Assembly (NCBI GenBank): GCA_903855705.1
Contig: CAINZT010000023.1
Location: 1-42,598 of the forward strand
From: an uncultured Synechococcus sp.
GTDB lineage: Bacteria > Cyanobacteriota > Cyanobacteriia > PCC-6307 > Cyanobiaceae
Direction: 5' to 3'
Length of the DNA: 42,598 bases
Shown: piece by piece, positions 1 through 8,195 of the stretch
Numbering within the stretch: the stretch's first letter is position 1
Layout: every line of letters begins with the position of its first letter
Program-made: the position numbers and the translations under genes
Notes under the pieces: model-generated
Database searches by the model: none
The model's input: the letters and a program-made list of their open reading frames with translations, nothing else
What the model was told of the DNA's origin: nothing

Positions 1-17
1 GGGCGTTTGAGCGATGG

Positions 18-257
18 GTGGCTAAATCCCTGCGGCGCCGGCTGCAACAGCAGACCAACGAGCGCCGTCGCTTTGACCGCGAGCGCCTGGTACGCAACTG
101 GGCCGAGTGGAGCAGCCTGGAGGTGACCCGCCAGGCGGTGCTGCCGTTCACGGCCCTGCTGGTGCTTTCCCTGGTGGCGGGCTGGTGGCTGGGGTCGCGC
201 CAGCAGCCGGTTAGTCACCAGGTGATCGTCCAGCCCGGGGTGAGCCGCACACCCTGA
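18..257 (+). CDS. Small single-pass membrane protein, hypothetical; possibly 3' part of a longer gene
   Basis: A 79-residue product from a GTG codon. The frame is also open leftwards to the window edge with no stop, so this may be the tail of a longer gene. The N-terminal half is strongly basic and rich in Arg and Gln (RRRLQQQTNERRR). One hydrophobic segment lies at about residues 41-58 (PFTALLVLSLVAGWWLG), followed by a short polar tail. The layout suggests a cytoplasmic basic N terminus with one membrane anchor. I do not recognise the family and assign no function. The next gene on the same strand begins 35-60 bases downstream, so the two may be co-transcribed. Confidence 0.55.
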   Translation: MAKSLRRRLQQQTNERRRFDRERLVRNWAEWSSLEVTRQAVLPFTALLVLSLVAGWWLGSRQQPVSHQVIVQPGVSRTP

Positions 258-316
258 GCCCGGGGCGGCAGACTGGGGTTATTCAGTAAGCAGTGCGAAA
301 GCACTTGGTGCCTGCC

Positions 317-709
317 ATGGCGGCTGACCCCTTTGATGCCCTGCGGCTGACCCTGATGCAGGAGGTCTTGCCGGTTGGCATGGCGGTGGTCGAACGGGTG
401 CGCCGCGGCGGAGCCCGCGATGTGATCGAAGCTTTTACCGACTCCAGCGATCCCCTGGGCACCCTCAAACAGGAGGGCGATGGCGCTGCCCGCACCCTGC
501 GCGACAGCCTCGATCGGCTCCAACCCGGCCTGGGCAATCCGGTGGTCAAGGTCACTGTCGAGGAGATGGCCGACGGGGACCAGGAGCCCGGCTCTATCGC
601 CAAGCCTGCGGCCCCCACCGCCGCCGAGCGGCTGCAGTTGCAGCAAACCCTGGCCCGGGTCTCCACCGACCTGGCCGAGCTGCAGCAGCGGTTGCAGGCG
701 GCTTCCTGA
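317..709 (+). CDS. Conserved-looking hypothetical protein with C-terminal coiled coil
   Basis: The product is 130 residues from the ATG at 317; an in-frame GTG at 293 would add 8 residues. No signal peptide or membrane segment is seen. The first two thirds are mixed alpha/loop sequence (FDALRLTLMQEVLPVGMAVVERVRRGG). The last about 30 residues are a heptad-like Leu/Gln/Glu stretch (AERLQLQQTLARVSTDLAEL) that should form a coiled coil. Codon use and GC match the neighbouring core genes. A short stem-loop overlaps the stop codon. The family is not recognised and the function is unknown. Convergent with sqdX. Confidence 0.6.
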   Translation: MAADPFDALRLTLMQEVLPVGMAVVERVRRGGARDVIEAFTDSSDPLGTLKQEGDGAARTLRDSLDRLQPGLGNPVVKVTVEEMADGDQEPGSIAKPAAPTAAERLQLQQTLARVSTDLAELQQRLQAAS

Positions 710-733
710 GCTGGGAATCAGCTCCTTTCTTTG
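708..733 (+). terminator. Possible weak terminator after the hypothetical gene
   Basis: GAGCTG-GGAAT-CAGCTC forms a 6-bp stem with a 5-base loop, starting in the stop codon and followed by a pyrimidine-rich CTTTCTTTG stretch. The stem is short, so this is only a plausible intrinsic terminator between two convergent genes. Confidence 0.35.
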
Positions 734-797
734 TCCTCGGCCTAGTCCGCGAAGCCGTTCCCGGGGGTGTTGCTGTCCCTGGAGCGCTTTCAGGCCT

Positions 798-1931
798 TCA
801 GGCCACCAGTTGGAGGGGCGGCGTCAGCACCTGGTCGTAGTAGCGGCGCAGCTGGGCGGTGGCTCCGGCCCAGCCCCAGCGCTCGGCCTCCTGGCGGGCA
901 TCGAGGCGCAGTTGCTGGCGCCGGCTGGGATCGCCCAGGAGCCGTTGGGTGGCGGCGGTGAGGCTGCCGCTCTCGTCCGGTTCATAGAGGCAGCCATTGA
1001 CGCCATCGCTGACGATGTCGGGGATGCCACCCCGGTTGGCGGCCACCACGGGACAGCCGGCGGCCATGGCTTCAAGCAGCACTAGGCCCAGGGTTTCGGT
1101 GCTGGAGGGGAACAGGAAGGCATCGGCGCTGGCGTAGGCGCTGGCTAGGTCTGTGCCGGCCATGTAGCCCATGAAGGTGGTGGCGGTGCCTTCGAAGATT
1201 TTTTCCAGCTGGGCCCGGTAGGGACCATCGCCCACCAGGGCCAGGCGGCTGCCGGGCAGGGCTTCCAGCACGGGCCGTATGCGGTCGATCTGCTTTTCGG
1301 CCGAGAGGCGGCCGATGTAGAGCAGCAGGCTGTCGCTGTCGCCGTGGCGGCCGACCAGCCGTTGGCGCATCGACTCGGAGCGCAGCTCGGGGCGAAACAG
1401 TTCCGTGTCAACGCCCCGCTGCCAGAGGGCGGTGTGCTGGATGCCGTGGTCGCGCAGCTCTTCGACCATGGCCGTGGAGGTGCAGAGGTTGAGCTGGGCC
1501 TGGTTGTGGGCCGCCTTGAGCAGTTCCCAAAGCAGGGGCTCCAGCATCCCCATGCCGTAGTGCTCCAGGTACTTGGGCAGATGGGTGTGGTAACTGGCCA
1601 CCAGGGGCATGCCCTTGGTTTTGGCCAGCCAGATGCCGCCTAAGCCCAACACCGCCGGGTTGACCACATGGACCAGGTCGGGGGCGAAGGCGTCGAGGGC
1701 TTCCGCCACCGAGGGCCGCGGCAGGGCCAGCTTCAGCTCCGGATAGAGGGGCAGGGGCATGGCCGGCACGCCGACCACCTGGGCGCCCAGGTAGGTCTCA
1801 GGGGCCCCCTCCGGACAGAAGATGATCACCTCATCGCCGGCGGCCACCAAGTGCTCCACCGTTTTGGTGAGCCGCGTCACGATGCCGTCCACCTTCGGCA
1901 GGAAGGTTTCGGTGAAGAAGGCGATCCTCAC
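798..1931 (-). CDS. sqdX: Sulfoquinovosyltransferase SqdX (sulfolipid synthase), GT4
   Basis: A 377-residue GT4 glycosyltransferase that, in the known pathway, transfers sulfoquinovose from UDP-sulfoquinovose to diacylglycerol to make the thylakoid lipid SQDG. The N terminus MRIAFFTETFLPKVDGIVTR is typical of the SqdX/GT4 group. The GT-B nucleotide-sugar motif appears at about residues 206-240 (IGRLSAEKQIDRI, ALVGDGPYR). The EX7E motif is at Glu279-Glu287 (TETLGLVLLEAMAAG). Length fits the family. It lies 50 bases downstream of sqdB on the same strand, so the enzymes for the two committed steps form an operon. No anomaly seen. A generic GT4 is the alternative, but the sqdB linkage makes SqdX most likely. 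Confidence 0.93.
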   Translation of the reverse strand: MRIAFFTETFLPKVDGIVTRLTKTVEHLVAAGDEVIIFCPEGAPETYLGAQVVGVPAMPLPLYPELKLALPRPSVAEALDAFAPDLVHVVNPAVLGLGGIWLAKTKGMPLVASYHTHLPKYLEHYGMGMLEPLLWELLKAAHNQAQLNLCTSTAMVEELRDHGIQHTALWQRGVDTELFRPELRSESMRQRLVGRHGDSDSLLLYIGRLSAEKQIDRIRPVLEALPGSRLALVGDGPYRAQLEKIFEGTATTFMGYMAGTDLASAYASADAFLFPSSTETLGLVLLEAMAAGCPVVAANRGGIPDIVSDGVNGCLYEPDESGSLTAATQRLLGDPSRRQQLRLDARQEAERWGWAGATAQLRRYYDQVLTPPLQLVA

Positions 1932-1981
1932 GAGGGCTTGTAGGGACGCATGGGTGGGGACCGAGGGGCGGCGGGTCTGGC

Positions 1982-3178
1982 TCAGGCCGGTGTCTGGATC
2001 GCGGCGGCCTGGGTCGTGGTCCAGGCGGACACGCAGGGGATCTTGGAGCGGTCGCAGCGGTCGGCCCAGCGGCGGGCCACATCCACTACCTCGCTCAGCA
2101 GGCCGTCATCAAGGGTGGTGGGCTTGAGACCCATCTCGATGAAGCAGCGATTGTCCACGATCAGGTCGTTTTCAATCGCTTCCTTGCGGGGATTGGGCAG
2201 GTAGTTGATCTGGGCGCCGGTGAGGTCAGCCACCTTGCGGGCCAGTTCACCCACCTGGTGGCTTTCGGTCATCTGGTTAAAGATCTTTACCTTCTCGCCG
2301 CGTTCGGGCGGATTCTCCAGGGCCAGTTGCACACAACGCACCGAATCGCGGATGTGGATGAAGGCGCGGGTCTGGCCGCCGGTGCCATGGACGGTGAGCG
2401 GATAGCCGATCGCCGCTTGCATCAGGAAGCGGTTCAGCACCGTGCCGTAATCGCCGTCGTAGTCGAAACGGTTAGTGAGGCGCGGATCCTGCTCAGTGAG
2501 GGCGGTGTTGGTGCCCCAGACAATGCCCTGGTGCAGGTCGGTGACGCGGATGGCGTCGTTTTTGTTGTAGTAGAAAAAGAGCAGTTGGTCGAGCGTCTTG
2601 GTCATGTGATAGACGCTGCCGGGATCCGTGGGGTGCAAGATCTTTTCGGTGAAGCGGCTGCCATCGGGCTGGGGCACCTCAACCGTGAGATAACCCTCGG
2701 GAATCGTGGCGCCGCGGTGGGAGCCGTAGCCGTAGACCCCCATGGTGCCCAGGTGGACGATGTGGGGATCGAGGCCGCTCTCGACGATCGCCGCCAGCAG
2801 GTTGTGGGTGCCGTTGACGTTGTTATCGACGGTGTAGCGCTTGGTGGCGCTCGATTTCATTGAATAGGGGGCTGCTCGCTGTTCGGCGAAATGGACGATC
2901 GCGTCGGGTCGCTCCGTTTGCAGCAGGTAGAGCAGGCGCGCGTAATTCTTGGCGACGTCGATGGAGACGAAGCGGATTGGCCTGCCGCCTACCTGCTCCC
3001 AGGCGGTGAGGCGATCCTGAATCGTGGCGATCGGCGTGAGCGATTCCACGCCCAAATCGATGTCGATCTTGCGCCGACTCAGGTTGTCGACGATCACGAC
3101 ATCGTGACCGGCATCCGCCAGATTCACCGAGCAGGGCCAGCCACAGAAGCCGTCGCCGCCGAGAACGAGAACCTTCAC
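1982..3178 (-). CDS. sqdB: UDP-sulfoquinovose synthase SqdB
   Basis: A 398-residue short-chain dehydrogenase-like (extended SDR) enzyme. The family converts UDP-glucose and sulfite to UDP-sulfoquinovose, the head-group donor for SQDG. I chose the GTG at 3176-3178 because the protein then begins (M)KVLVLGGDGFCGWP with the NAD-binding GGDGFCG at residues 7-13, and AGGAG lies about 8 bases upstream. An upstream ATG would add 8 residues. Catalytic residues by family pattern are Thr145 (LGTMGVYG), Tyr190 and Lys194 (SVYHMTK). The sulfite/UDP-glucose region (FDYDGDYGTVLNRFLMQAA) is present. First gene of the sqdB-sqdX operon. Confidence 0.96.
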   Translation of the reverse strand: MKVLVLGGDGFCGWPCSVNLADAGHDVVIVDNLSRRKIDIDLGVESLTPIATIQDRLTAWEQVGGRPIRFVSIDVAKNYARLLYLLQTERPDAIVHFAEQRAAPYSMKSSATKRYTVDNNVNGTHNLLAAIVESGLDPHIVHLGTMGVYGYGSHRGATIPEGYLTVEVPQPDGSRFTEKILHPTDPGSVYHMTKTLDQLLFFYYNKNDAIRVTDLHQGIVWGTNTALTEQDPRLTNRFDYDGDYGTVLNRFLMQAAIGYPLTVHGTGGQTRAFIHIRDSVRCVQLALENPPERGEKVKIFNQMTESHQVGELARKVADLTGAQINYLPNPRKEAIENDLIVDNRCFIEMGLKPTTLDDGLLSEVVDVARRWADRCDRSKIPCVSAWTTTQAAAIQTPA

Positions 3179-3351
3179 CCCAGGACTCCTGTGAACGAGC
3201 AAACGCTCGGTGAGGGCAAGCTACTACAGGTGTTCCGCCCCCCTCCCTGGGCAGGGGTTCCCAGACTTGGTTGGCTGCCTTGGCCTTCTCAGGATGGTCC
3301 CTGACTTGGCGTAGGGGCTTGCCCCTGGAAGAGGAGTGGGGAGAACCAGCC

Positions 3352-3519
3352 TCAGCTGATGCCCACGGCCACGGCCACCAGCAGCAGCACCAGGGCGGCG
3401 CCGCCAACCAGCAGCACCAAGCTGGCGCGGCTTGGCCCCTGGCCGGACTCGATCACCTCCATGCGGGGTTCCTTGGCGAAGGCATTGAGGCGCCCTCCGT
3501 CCTCCTGGGTGACGGCCAT
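3352..3519 (-). CDS. psb34: Psb34-like photosystem II assembly/light-harvesting-like small protein
   Basis: A 55-residue protein starting MAVTQEDGGRLNAFAKEPRM. The DGGRLNxFAxEP segment at residues 7-18 is the hallmark I associate with the ssl1498/Psb34 family, related to high-light-inducible proteins. One transmembrane helix spans about residues 33-53 (LVLLVGGAALVLLLVAVAVG). Psb34 is a one-helix thylakoid protein found on a photosystem II assembly intermediate. Length fits the family (about 55-60). No clear Shine-Dalgarno, which is common in cyanobacteria. The gene lies between thiG and sqdB on the same strand, separated from thiG by a strong hairpin, so it is probably transcribed separately. 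Confidence 0.8.
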   Translation of the reverse strand: MAVTQEDGGRLNAFAKEPRMEVIESGQGPSRASLVLLVGGAALVLLLVAVAVGIS

Positions 3520-3590
3520 GGTGTGGCAGCGAACGTGGGCCGGACCCTAAGGGGGGCCGTTCGGGTGATTGCCAATCCGGCACGGAACTT

Positions 3591-3654
3591 CACCCACCCA
3601 GCGGGGGCCCTGCGTCCCCAGAGCCCTCGCTGGGTGGGTGACGGGGCTTTCCCC
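3591..3654 (-). terminator. Hairpins downstream of thiG
   Basis: CACCCACCCAGCG (3591-3603) pairs perfectly with CGCTGGGTGGGTG (3628-3640), a 13-bp stem with a 24-base GC-rich loop. A second small hairpin GGGG-CTTT-CCCC sits at 3643-3654. They lie between the thiG stop and the psb34 start and probably terminate thiG transcription or separate the two transcripts. There is no U-tract, so the mechanism is uncertain. Confidence 0.5.
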
Positions 3655-3668
3655 ATCCCCCTTCGCCA

Positions 3669-4541
3669 TCACTGGCCGACCAGACCCTGCTTCGGTGAGC
3701 TGGCGCTGGCCTGGGCCCGCCGGGGCAACCGGCCGGCCAGGAAGGCGGTGCGTCCCGCTTCGCAGGCTTGGCCCATGGCGTGGGCCATGGCGGCCGGATC
3801 CCCGGCCAGGGCGATGGCGCTGTTGATCAGCAGGGCGTCGGCCCCCATTTCCATGGCTTGGGCCGCCTCGCTGGGCACGCCGATGCCCGCATCGACGACC
3901 ACCGGCACCCGGCTGTTTTCGATGATCAGGGCGATGTTGGCGGCATTGCGGATGCCCTGGCCCGAGCCGATCGGCGAGCCCAGGGGCATCACCGTGGCGC
4001 AGCCGGCGTCTTCGAGGTGTTTGGCCAGGATCGGATCGGCGTTGATATAGGGCAACACGGTGAAGCCCTCCTTCACCAGGATTTCCGCCGCTTTCAGGGT
4101 GCCGATCGGGTCGGGCAGCAGGTGGCGGGAATCGGGGATCACCTCAAGTTTCACGAAGGTGTTGTCCTCCTGGCCGGCCAGCTTGGCCAGCTCCCGGCCC
4201 AGGCGGGCCACCCGCACCGCCTCCTCGGCCGTGGCACAGCCCGCGGTGTTGGGCAGCATCCAGATCTTTTGCCAGTCGATCGCTTCGAGCAGGCCTTCGT
4301 GGCCGGCGGCCTGGCTTTGAACCCGGCGCACGGCCACGGTGACGATCTCGCAGCCGCTGGCCACCAGGCTGGCCTGCATGGCCGCCAGGCTTGGGTACTT
4401 GCCGGTACCAGTCATCAGGCGGCTGCGGAAGCGGCGACCGCCGATTACTAGGCCAGGGTCGTGGGCGGGGCTGGGGACGGCGCCCTGGGCGATGGCGCCC
4501 GGATCGGCGCCGCTTGAAAGAGGGTTGGAGCTATGGGCCAT
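3669..4541 (-). CDS. thiG: Thiazole synthase ThiG
   Basis: A 290-residue TIM-barrel enzyme that forms the thiazole phosphate of thiamine from DXP, dehydroglycine and ThiS-thiocarboxylate. The core begins at about residue 30 ([19 protein letters not shown]). The Schiff-base lysine is Lys131 in FVKLEVIPD. Phosphate-binding loops follow ([33 protein letters not shown]). The family is usually about 255-270 residues; here about 28 residues of low-complexity N terminus precede the core, so translation could start later, although I see no clearly better start. No ThiS or ThiO domain is fused. No TPP-riboswitch-like sequence was recognised upstream. Divergent from the gene at 4670. Confidence 0.94.
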   Translation of the reverse strand: MAHSSNPLSSGADPGAIAQGAVPSPAHDPGLVIGGRRFRSRLMTGTGKYPSLAAMQASLVASGCEIVTVAVRRVQSQAAGHEGLLEAIDWQKIWMLPNTAGCATAEEAVRVARLGRELAKLAGQEDNTFVKLEVIPDSRHLLPDPIGTLKAAEILVKEGFTVLPYINADPILAKHLEDAGCATVMPLGSPIGSGQGIRNAANIALIIENSRVPVVVDAGIGVPSEAAQAMEMGADALLINSAIALAGDPAAMAHAMGQACEAGRTAFLAGRLPRRAQASASSPKQGLVGQ

Positions 4542-4669
4542 TCCGCTCTTGGATTTCTCCAGGGATGGACAACGGACAACTCCACGGCAGGAGCCTGGTT
4601 TGAAGGTACAGCCTGGGCCTTGTCTCCGCCCTGCTTGCCCTTAGCCTGTGGGCAATTCCAGGTGTAGTT

Positions 4670-5218
4670 GTGATCCCCTTTCTGTTGGCAGCCACCACCC
4701 TGTCGGTGGGCAGCATCGTGCCTTTCCAGGCGCCCACCCGCGCCGAGCAGGCCGCCGACACCGCCGTGCTGGGCGAACTCGCGCCGATCGACACCTTTGA
4801 TCCTGTTGCCCGGGCGGCCCTGATCACGAGCCAGCTGCCCCGCCAGTGGAATGGCACTTACCAGGCCTTCAACGGTGGCTCGGTGTTGCCCGTAACCCTC
4901 AGGCTCATCTCGGTGCAAGCCCTGGGTCAGATGGTGGATCTCCACGGCGAGATGACCGTGGGCTCGGTGGCGGTGCCGGTGCAGGGCAACCTCAACGCCA
5001 AATCTGACCAGCTCGACCTGCTGGTGCTTGCCAGCAACAAGGTGGCTGGCCTGGAGGCGGGCGGCGAATTTCAGGGCCTGGAATCCCTTGCCCTCAATGG
5101 TTGGATCGCGCCCCGCCTGACCAACAGTGGCGGCCAGCTGGTGTTGAATCCGGTCCAGGTCGTCGGCAAGACCCCACGCGGCGTGGCCAAGCCCCAGCCT
5201 GTTCGGGGTCTTTGGTAG
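4670..5218 (+). CDS. Predicted secreted hypothetical protein
   Basis: A 182-residue product from GTG at 4670. The N terminus is hydrophobic (MIPFLLAATTLSVGSIVPF) and looks like a signal peptide or anchor. In-frame hydrophobic codons continue upstream without a usual start codon, so the real N terminus may be longer. The rest is rich in beta-forming segments (PVTLRLISVQALGQMVDLHG, GWIAPRLTNSGGQLVLNPV), consistent with a small beta-sandwich or lipocalin-like fold in the periplasm. I do not recognise the family. It is divergent from thiG and convergent with the TPR gene, with a perfect 30-bp palindrome just past the stop. Confidence 0.65.
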   Translation: MIPFLLAATTLSVGSIVPFQAPTRAEQAADTAVLGELAPIDTFDPVARAALITSQLPRQWNGTYQAFNGGSVLPVTLRLISVQALGQMVDLHGEMTVGSVAVPVQGNLNAKSDQLDLLVLASNKVAGLEAGGEFQGLESLALNGWIAPRLTNSGGQLVLNPVQVVGKTPRGVAKPQPVRGLW

Positions 5219-5220
5219 TT

Positions 5221-5250
5221 GGCTAGGGCCCCTGGCCAGGGGCCCTAGCC
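5221..5250. terminator. Perfect 30-bp palindrome between convergent genes
   Basis: GGCTAGGGCCCCTGG is followed immediately by its exact reverse complement, giving a 15-bp-arm palindrome two bases after the stop of the plus-strand gene and upstream of the 3' end of the minus-strand TPR gene. It could work as a terminator hairpin in both directions, although no U-tract follows on either side. Confidence 0.55.
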
Positions 5251-5411
5251 CTAGCTCAGCTTGGCTTGGTTGGGCCCTTGGCTCGGATTGGGGTTCGATC
5301 TTCCTATCCGTCCATAACCAGCCCAGGACTGGTCTGGCCTCTTGACTGGCACACCCCAGGGCAAATCAGGTTTCGACGTTGAGCCCTGCTGCTGCGCCGG
5401 TTCGCCTTCCT

Positions 5412-5933
5412 TCAGACTGTCGTGCGTTCCAGCCGCTTGAGCCGTTTGCGGGCCGTGCTGTTGGAGGCATCGAGCTCCAACACCTGGCGGTAGGTGTCTA
5501 GGGCTTCCTCGGCCTTGCTTTGCTTCTCAAGAGCAAAGGCCAGGTTGTTGAGGGCCACCGGGTAGTCCTGCTTGAACTTCAGGGCTGAGCGGTAGTGGCG
5601 GATGGCCGCGGCGTAGTTGTTCTGGGCGGCCAGGGCAAAGCCAAGGGCGTTCTGAATCAGGGCCTGGGCTTCGGCTGGTTCGCCATCGGCGATTTTGAGA
5701 GCCAGTTTGAGGCTGGCGGCGGCTTCGCTATAGAGCCGTTTGCGTAGTTGCACGGAGCCGAGCTCATAGAGGTCGGCGCAGGAGCGATCACTCGTTTTGG
5801 CAACCCCTTCGAGTCGGCTCAGGGTCGACTCATCGCGGCGCACACGAAAAATCTGCCTGGCGACCACCACGGCGGCGCCACCAAGCAGAACGATCAGACC
5901 GATGAGGTAGGCCTGGGGAAGCAGATGATCCAT
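5412..5933 (-). CDS. Membrane-anchored tetratricopeptide repeat protein
   Basis: A 173-residue protein with one N-terminal transmembrane helix (about residues 8-26, YLIGLIVLLGGAAVVVARQI) and three TPR-like units at about 53-82, 89-122 and 124-157. The last contains the typical YPVALNNLAFALEKQSKAEE pattern. TPR units bind other proteins, so this is probably a thylakoid or plasma-membrane scaffold or assembly factor. The specific partner is unknown. It follows rplT on the same strand by 18 bases, so it is likely co-transcribed with rpmI-rplT. Confidence 0.8.
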   Translation of the reverse strand: MDHLLPQAYLIGLIVLLGGAAVVVARQIFRVRRDESTLSRLEGVAKTSDRSCADLYELGSVQLRKRLYSEAAASLKLALKIADGEPAEAQALIQNALGFALAAQNNYAAAIRHYRSALKFKQDYPVALNNLAFALEKQSKAEEALDTYRQVLELDASNSTARKRLKRLERTTV

Positions 5934-5951
5934 GGGCCTACCAGGCGAAAG

Positions 5952-6299
5952 TCAGCTGTTGGCAGCGCCAACCACTGCGGTGAAACTGGCCGGATCAACC
6001 ACGGCCAGCTGGGCCAGCATCTTGCGGTTGATCTGCACATCGGCCTTCTTGAGGCCGCCGATGAGCCGGCTGTAGCTGAGCCCGTTGAGGCGAGCAGCCG
6101 CGTTGATGCGGGCAATCCAGAGGCGGCGGAAGTCGCGCTTGCGGCGACGACGGTCCCGATAGGCATTGCAGAGGGCCTTCATCACCCGCTGATTAGCGGT
6201 GCGGAACAGGGAGCCGCTGCTGCCCTGGAAGCCCCTAGCGAGGCGCAGGATTTTGTTGCGGCGTTTGCGGGCGACATTGCCCCTCTTAACGCGTGCCAT
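5952..6299 (-). CDS. rplT: 50S ribosomal protein L20
   Basis: A 115-residue, very basic protein starting [20 protein letters not shown], the conserved L20 N terminus that threads into 23S rRNA during early 50S assembly. The C-terminal globular part ([20 protein letters not shown]) is complete. Length is normal. It lies 44 bases downstream of rpmI, the usual rpmI-rplT order. Confidence 0.98.
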   Translation of the reverse strand: MARVKRGNVARKRRNKILRLARGFQGSSGSLFRTANQRVMKALCNAYRDRRRRKRDFRRLWIARINAAARLNGLSYSRLIGGLKKADVQINRKMLAQLAVVDPASFTAVVGAANS

Positions 6300-6343
6300 G
6301 GATGGATCTCAGGGAAAGGGAAAAACGGGAACCCGCGCAGCGA

Positions 6344-6541
6344 TCAGCTGTAGGGGAGCATGGCGCGCACGTTGTCGGCGTCGCGCTCGTCGACAAGGGC
6401 CATGGTGCCGAGGTGGCGCTTGCGCTTCGGGCTCTTGTGATCGAGCAGGTGATTGAGGAAAGCACGCCTCCGCATGAACTTCCCACTGCCGGTGGCCTTG
6501 AACCGCTTGGCGGCAGCTTTGCGGGTCTTGAGCTTCGGCAT
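6344..6541 (-). CDS. rpmI: 50S ribosomal protein L35
   Basis: A 65-residue basic protein starting [20 protein letters not shown], the canonical L35 N terminus, with [20 protein letters not shown] following. The ATG is at 6539-6541 with GAGAG a few bases upstream. First gene of an rpmI-rplT-TPR transcript. Longer frames overlapping it on both strands are artefacts. Confidence 0.97.
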   Translation of the reverse strand: MPKLKTRKAAAKRFKATGSGKFMRRRAFLNHLLDHKSPKRKRHLGTMALVDERDADNVRAMLPYS

Positions 6542-6579
6542 GTCTCTCGCCGCTCGGGCACAAACAATCAAAGTACGAC

Positions 6580-6596
6580 GCGGAAGTGCCTTCCGC
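6580..6596. promoter_or_regulatory. Small hairpin in the rpmI/SpoIID divergent intergenic region
   Basis: GCGGAAG-TGC-CTTCCGC is a perfect 7-bp stem with a 3-base loop, about 40 bases upstream of rpmI. On the rpmI transcript it would lie in the 5' leader. Ribosomal protein leaders are sometimes autoregulated, but nothing else here proves that role. Confidence 0.3.
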
Positions 6597-6632
6597 CAAG
6601 CTCCCGCCCTTAAGGCGTCCCCGCTGTCCCCC

Positions 6633-8171
6633 ATGCCCGACTCCTTGCGCCTGCGTACTAAGCCCCTGGGGCACAAGCGTTTTGCCCTGGTTTCCCTGCT
6701 GCTGGCCGGCCCCCTGCTGGCGCCCGCTTGCCGCGCCGCCGACCCGCTCGCCTGGCCCGTGCCGCCACCGCCGCCGATCAGCATTGACAAGCCCCTGCTC
6801 TGGGTGGGCTTGGCGGCCCACCTGGGCAGCACGCCTCTAGCGCCTCCCTTGGTGTTGGAGAGCGCCCAGGGCCCCCTGGAATTGGTGGATGGGCGGGGCA
6901 AGCGTTTGGTGGGGACCAGCCTGAAATTGGGCTGGCGCAGCGAATCCCTGGCCGTTCCCCTGCGGATCAGCCGTGCGGTACTCGGCCCCTTTCCCAGCTA
7001 CGAGGCCGCCAGCCTGGTGGCTGACCGCTGGCGCCAGCAGGGGGTGGCAGTGGTGATCGCCCATCCCGCCGATTGGGAGGTGTGGGCACCGCCGGGAACG
7101 GCCGCCCCGGCGGGCCTGAAGGCGAGCCAGCTGAGCCTGCGCCTGCTGCAGCGCACCGGCCTGGAGGCCCTGGGGCCGAAGGGGGCCGTGGCCTTGCAGG
7201 GCCCCTTGAGTCTGAGGGCGCCGGCCGGATTGCGCTGGGCAGGGGGTGTATTCAAGGGCCCCTTCCGGCTGCAGGCCGATGCCTACGGCAGCTGGACCCT
7301 GGTGGAAGTGGTGCCCCTGGAGCGCTACCTGCTGGGGGTGGTGCCGCGGGAAATCGGCGCTGGCGCCCCGGCGGCGGCCCTCTCGGTCCAGGCGATCCTT
7401 GCGCGCACCTGGGCCCTGCGCAATCGCCAGCGCTTTGTTGCCGATGGTTATCACCTCTGCGCCGACACCCAGTGCCAGGTCTATGGCGATCCGGGCCAGG
7501 CCAGCGCGGAGGTGCGCCGGGCCGTGGCCGCTACCAACAGCCAGCTTCTGAGTTGGCGTGACCAGCCGATCCATGCCGTTTATCACGCCAGTAATGGTGG
7601 TGTTGCCGCTGGATTTGAGGAGGCCTGGGGAGGCGCGCCCCTGCCCTACCTCAAGCCCTTTGCCGACGGCCCCGCCCCCTTCCGCCAGGCGTTCCCCTTG
7701 CCCCTCGCCAAGGGGGCCCTGCCGGTGTTGTTGCGCCAGGGGCAGGCGGCCTATGGGGCCGACCATCCGGTATTCCGCTGGCAGCGCCAGCTCACGGCCG
7801 CCCAGGTGGGGCAGGCCTTGGGGCCGGGCGGCGAGGCCCTCGGGGGGGTGCGACGCCTGGTGGTGCTGGAGCGGGGTGCCAGCGGCCGGGTGTTGGCCCT
7901 GGGGATCCAGGGCGGCAAGGGGTCGTTGGTGTTGCGCCGCGACGGCATTCGCCGCGCCCTGCGCCAGCTGCCTAGCACCCTGTTTGATGTGGCGGCGGCG
8001 GGCCCGGGTCTCTGGACTGTGGTCGGCGGCGGCTTCGGCCATGGCGCCGGCCTCTCCCAGGCGGGTGCCATCGACCTGGCCCGGCGCGGCTGGAACGTGG
8101 CCAGGATTCTTGACCACTACTACCCGGGCACGGCCCTGGTGTCGATCGAAAGTCTGAAGCAGGGCCTTTAA
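6633..8171 (+). CDS. SpoIID/LytB domain protein, secreted
   Basis: A 512-residue protein from the ATG at 6633. That start gives a signal peptide ([20 protein letters not shown], about residues 17-36) and avoids overlap with rpmI, which an upstream in-frame ATG would cause. A SPOR-like stretch is possible at about 115-145 ([20 protein letters not shown]). The SpoIID domain begins at about 225 ([19 protein letters not shown]), with Glu240 at the catalytic position of this lytic transglycosylase family, then [11 protein letters not shown] and VYHASNGG. In Bacillus SpoIID cleaves denuded glycan; cyanobacterial homologues are envelope proteins of unclear role. The GT2 gene starts 24 bases downstream. 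Confidence 0.85.
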   Translation: MPDSLRLRTKPLGHKRFALVSLLLAGPLLAPACRAADPLAWPVPPPPPISIDKPLLWVGLAAHLGSTPLAPPLVLESAQGPLELVDGRGKRLVGTSLKLGWRSESLAVPLRISRAVLGPFPSYEAASLVADRWRQQGVAVVIAHPADWEVWAPPGTAAPAGLKASQLSLRLLQRTGLEALGPKGAVALQGPLSLRAPAGLRWAGGVFKGPFRLQADAYGSWTLVEVVPLERYLLGVVPREIGAGAPAAALSVQAILARTWALRNRQRFVADGYHLCADTQCQVYGDPGQASAEVRRAVAATNSQLLSWRDQPIHAVYHASNGGVAAGFEEAWGGAPLPYLKPFADGPAPFRQAFPLPLAKGALPVLLRQGQAAYGADHPVFRWQRQLTAAQVGQALGPGGEALGGVRRLVVLERGASGRVLALGIQGGKGSLVLRRDGIRRALRQLPSTLFDVAAAGPGLWTVVGGGFGHGAGLSQAGAIDLARRGWNVARILDHYYPGTALVSIESLKQGL

Positions 8172-8195
8172 GATGCCGCCACGACTGGGGGACCC

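Noticed and set aside
2258-2863. Long plus-strand frame opposite sqdB
   Set aside because: It is the complement of a certain gene, with no family pattern; antisense frames are common at this GC.
4542-4669. TPP riboswitch upstream of thiG
   Set aside because: No recognisable THI-box core in either orientation.
6453-6632. 60-codon N-terminal extension of the SpoIID protein
   Set aside because: It would overlap rpmI on the opposite strand and hide a good signal peptide that starts at 6633.
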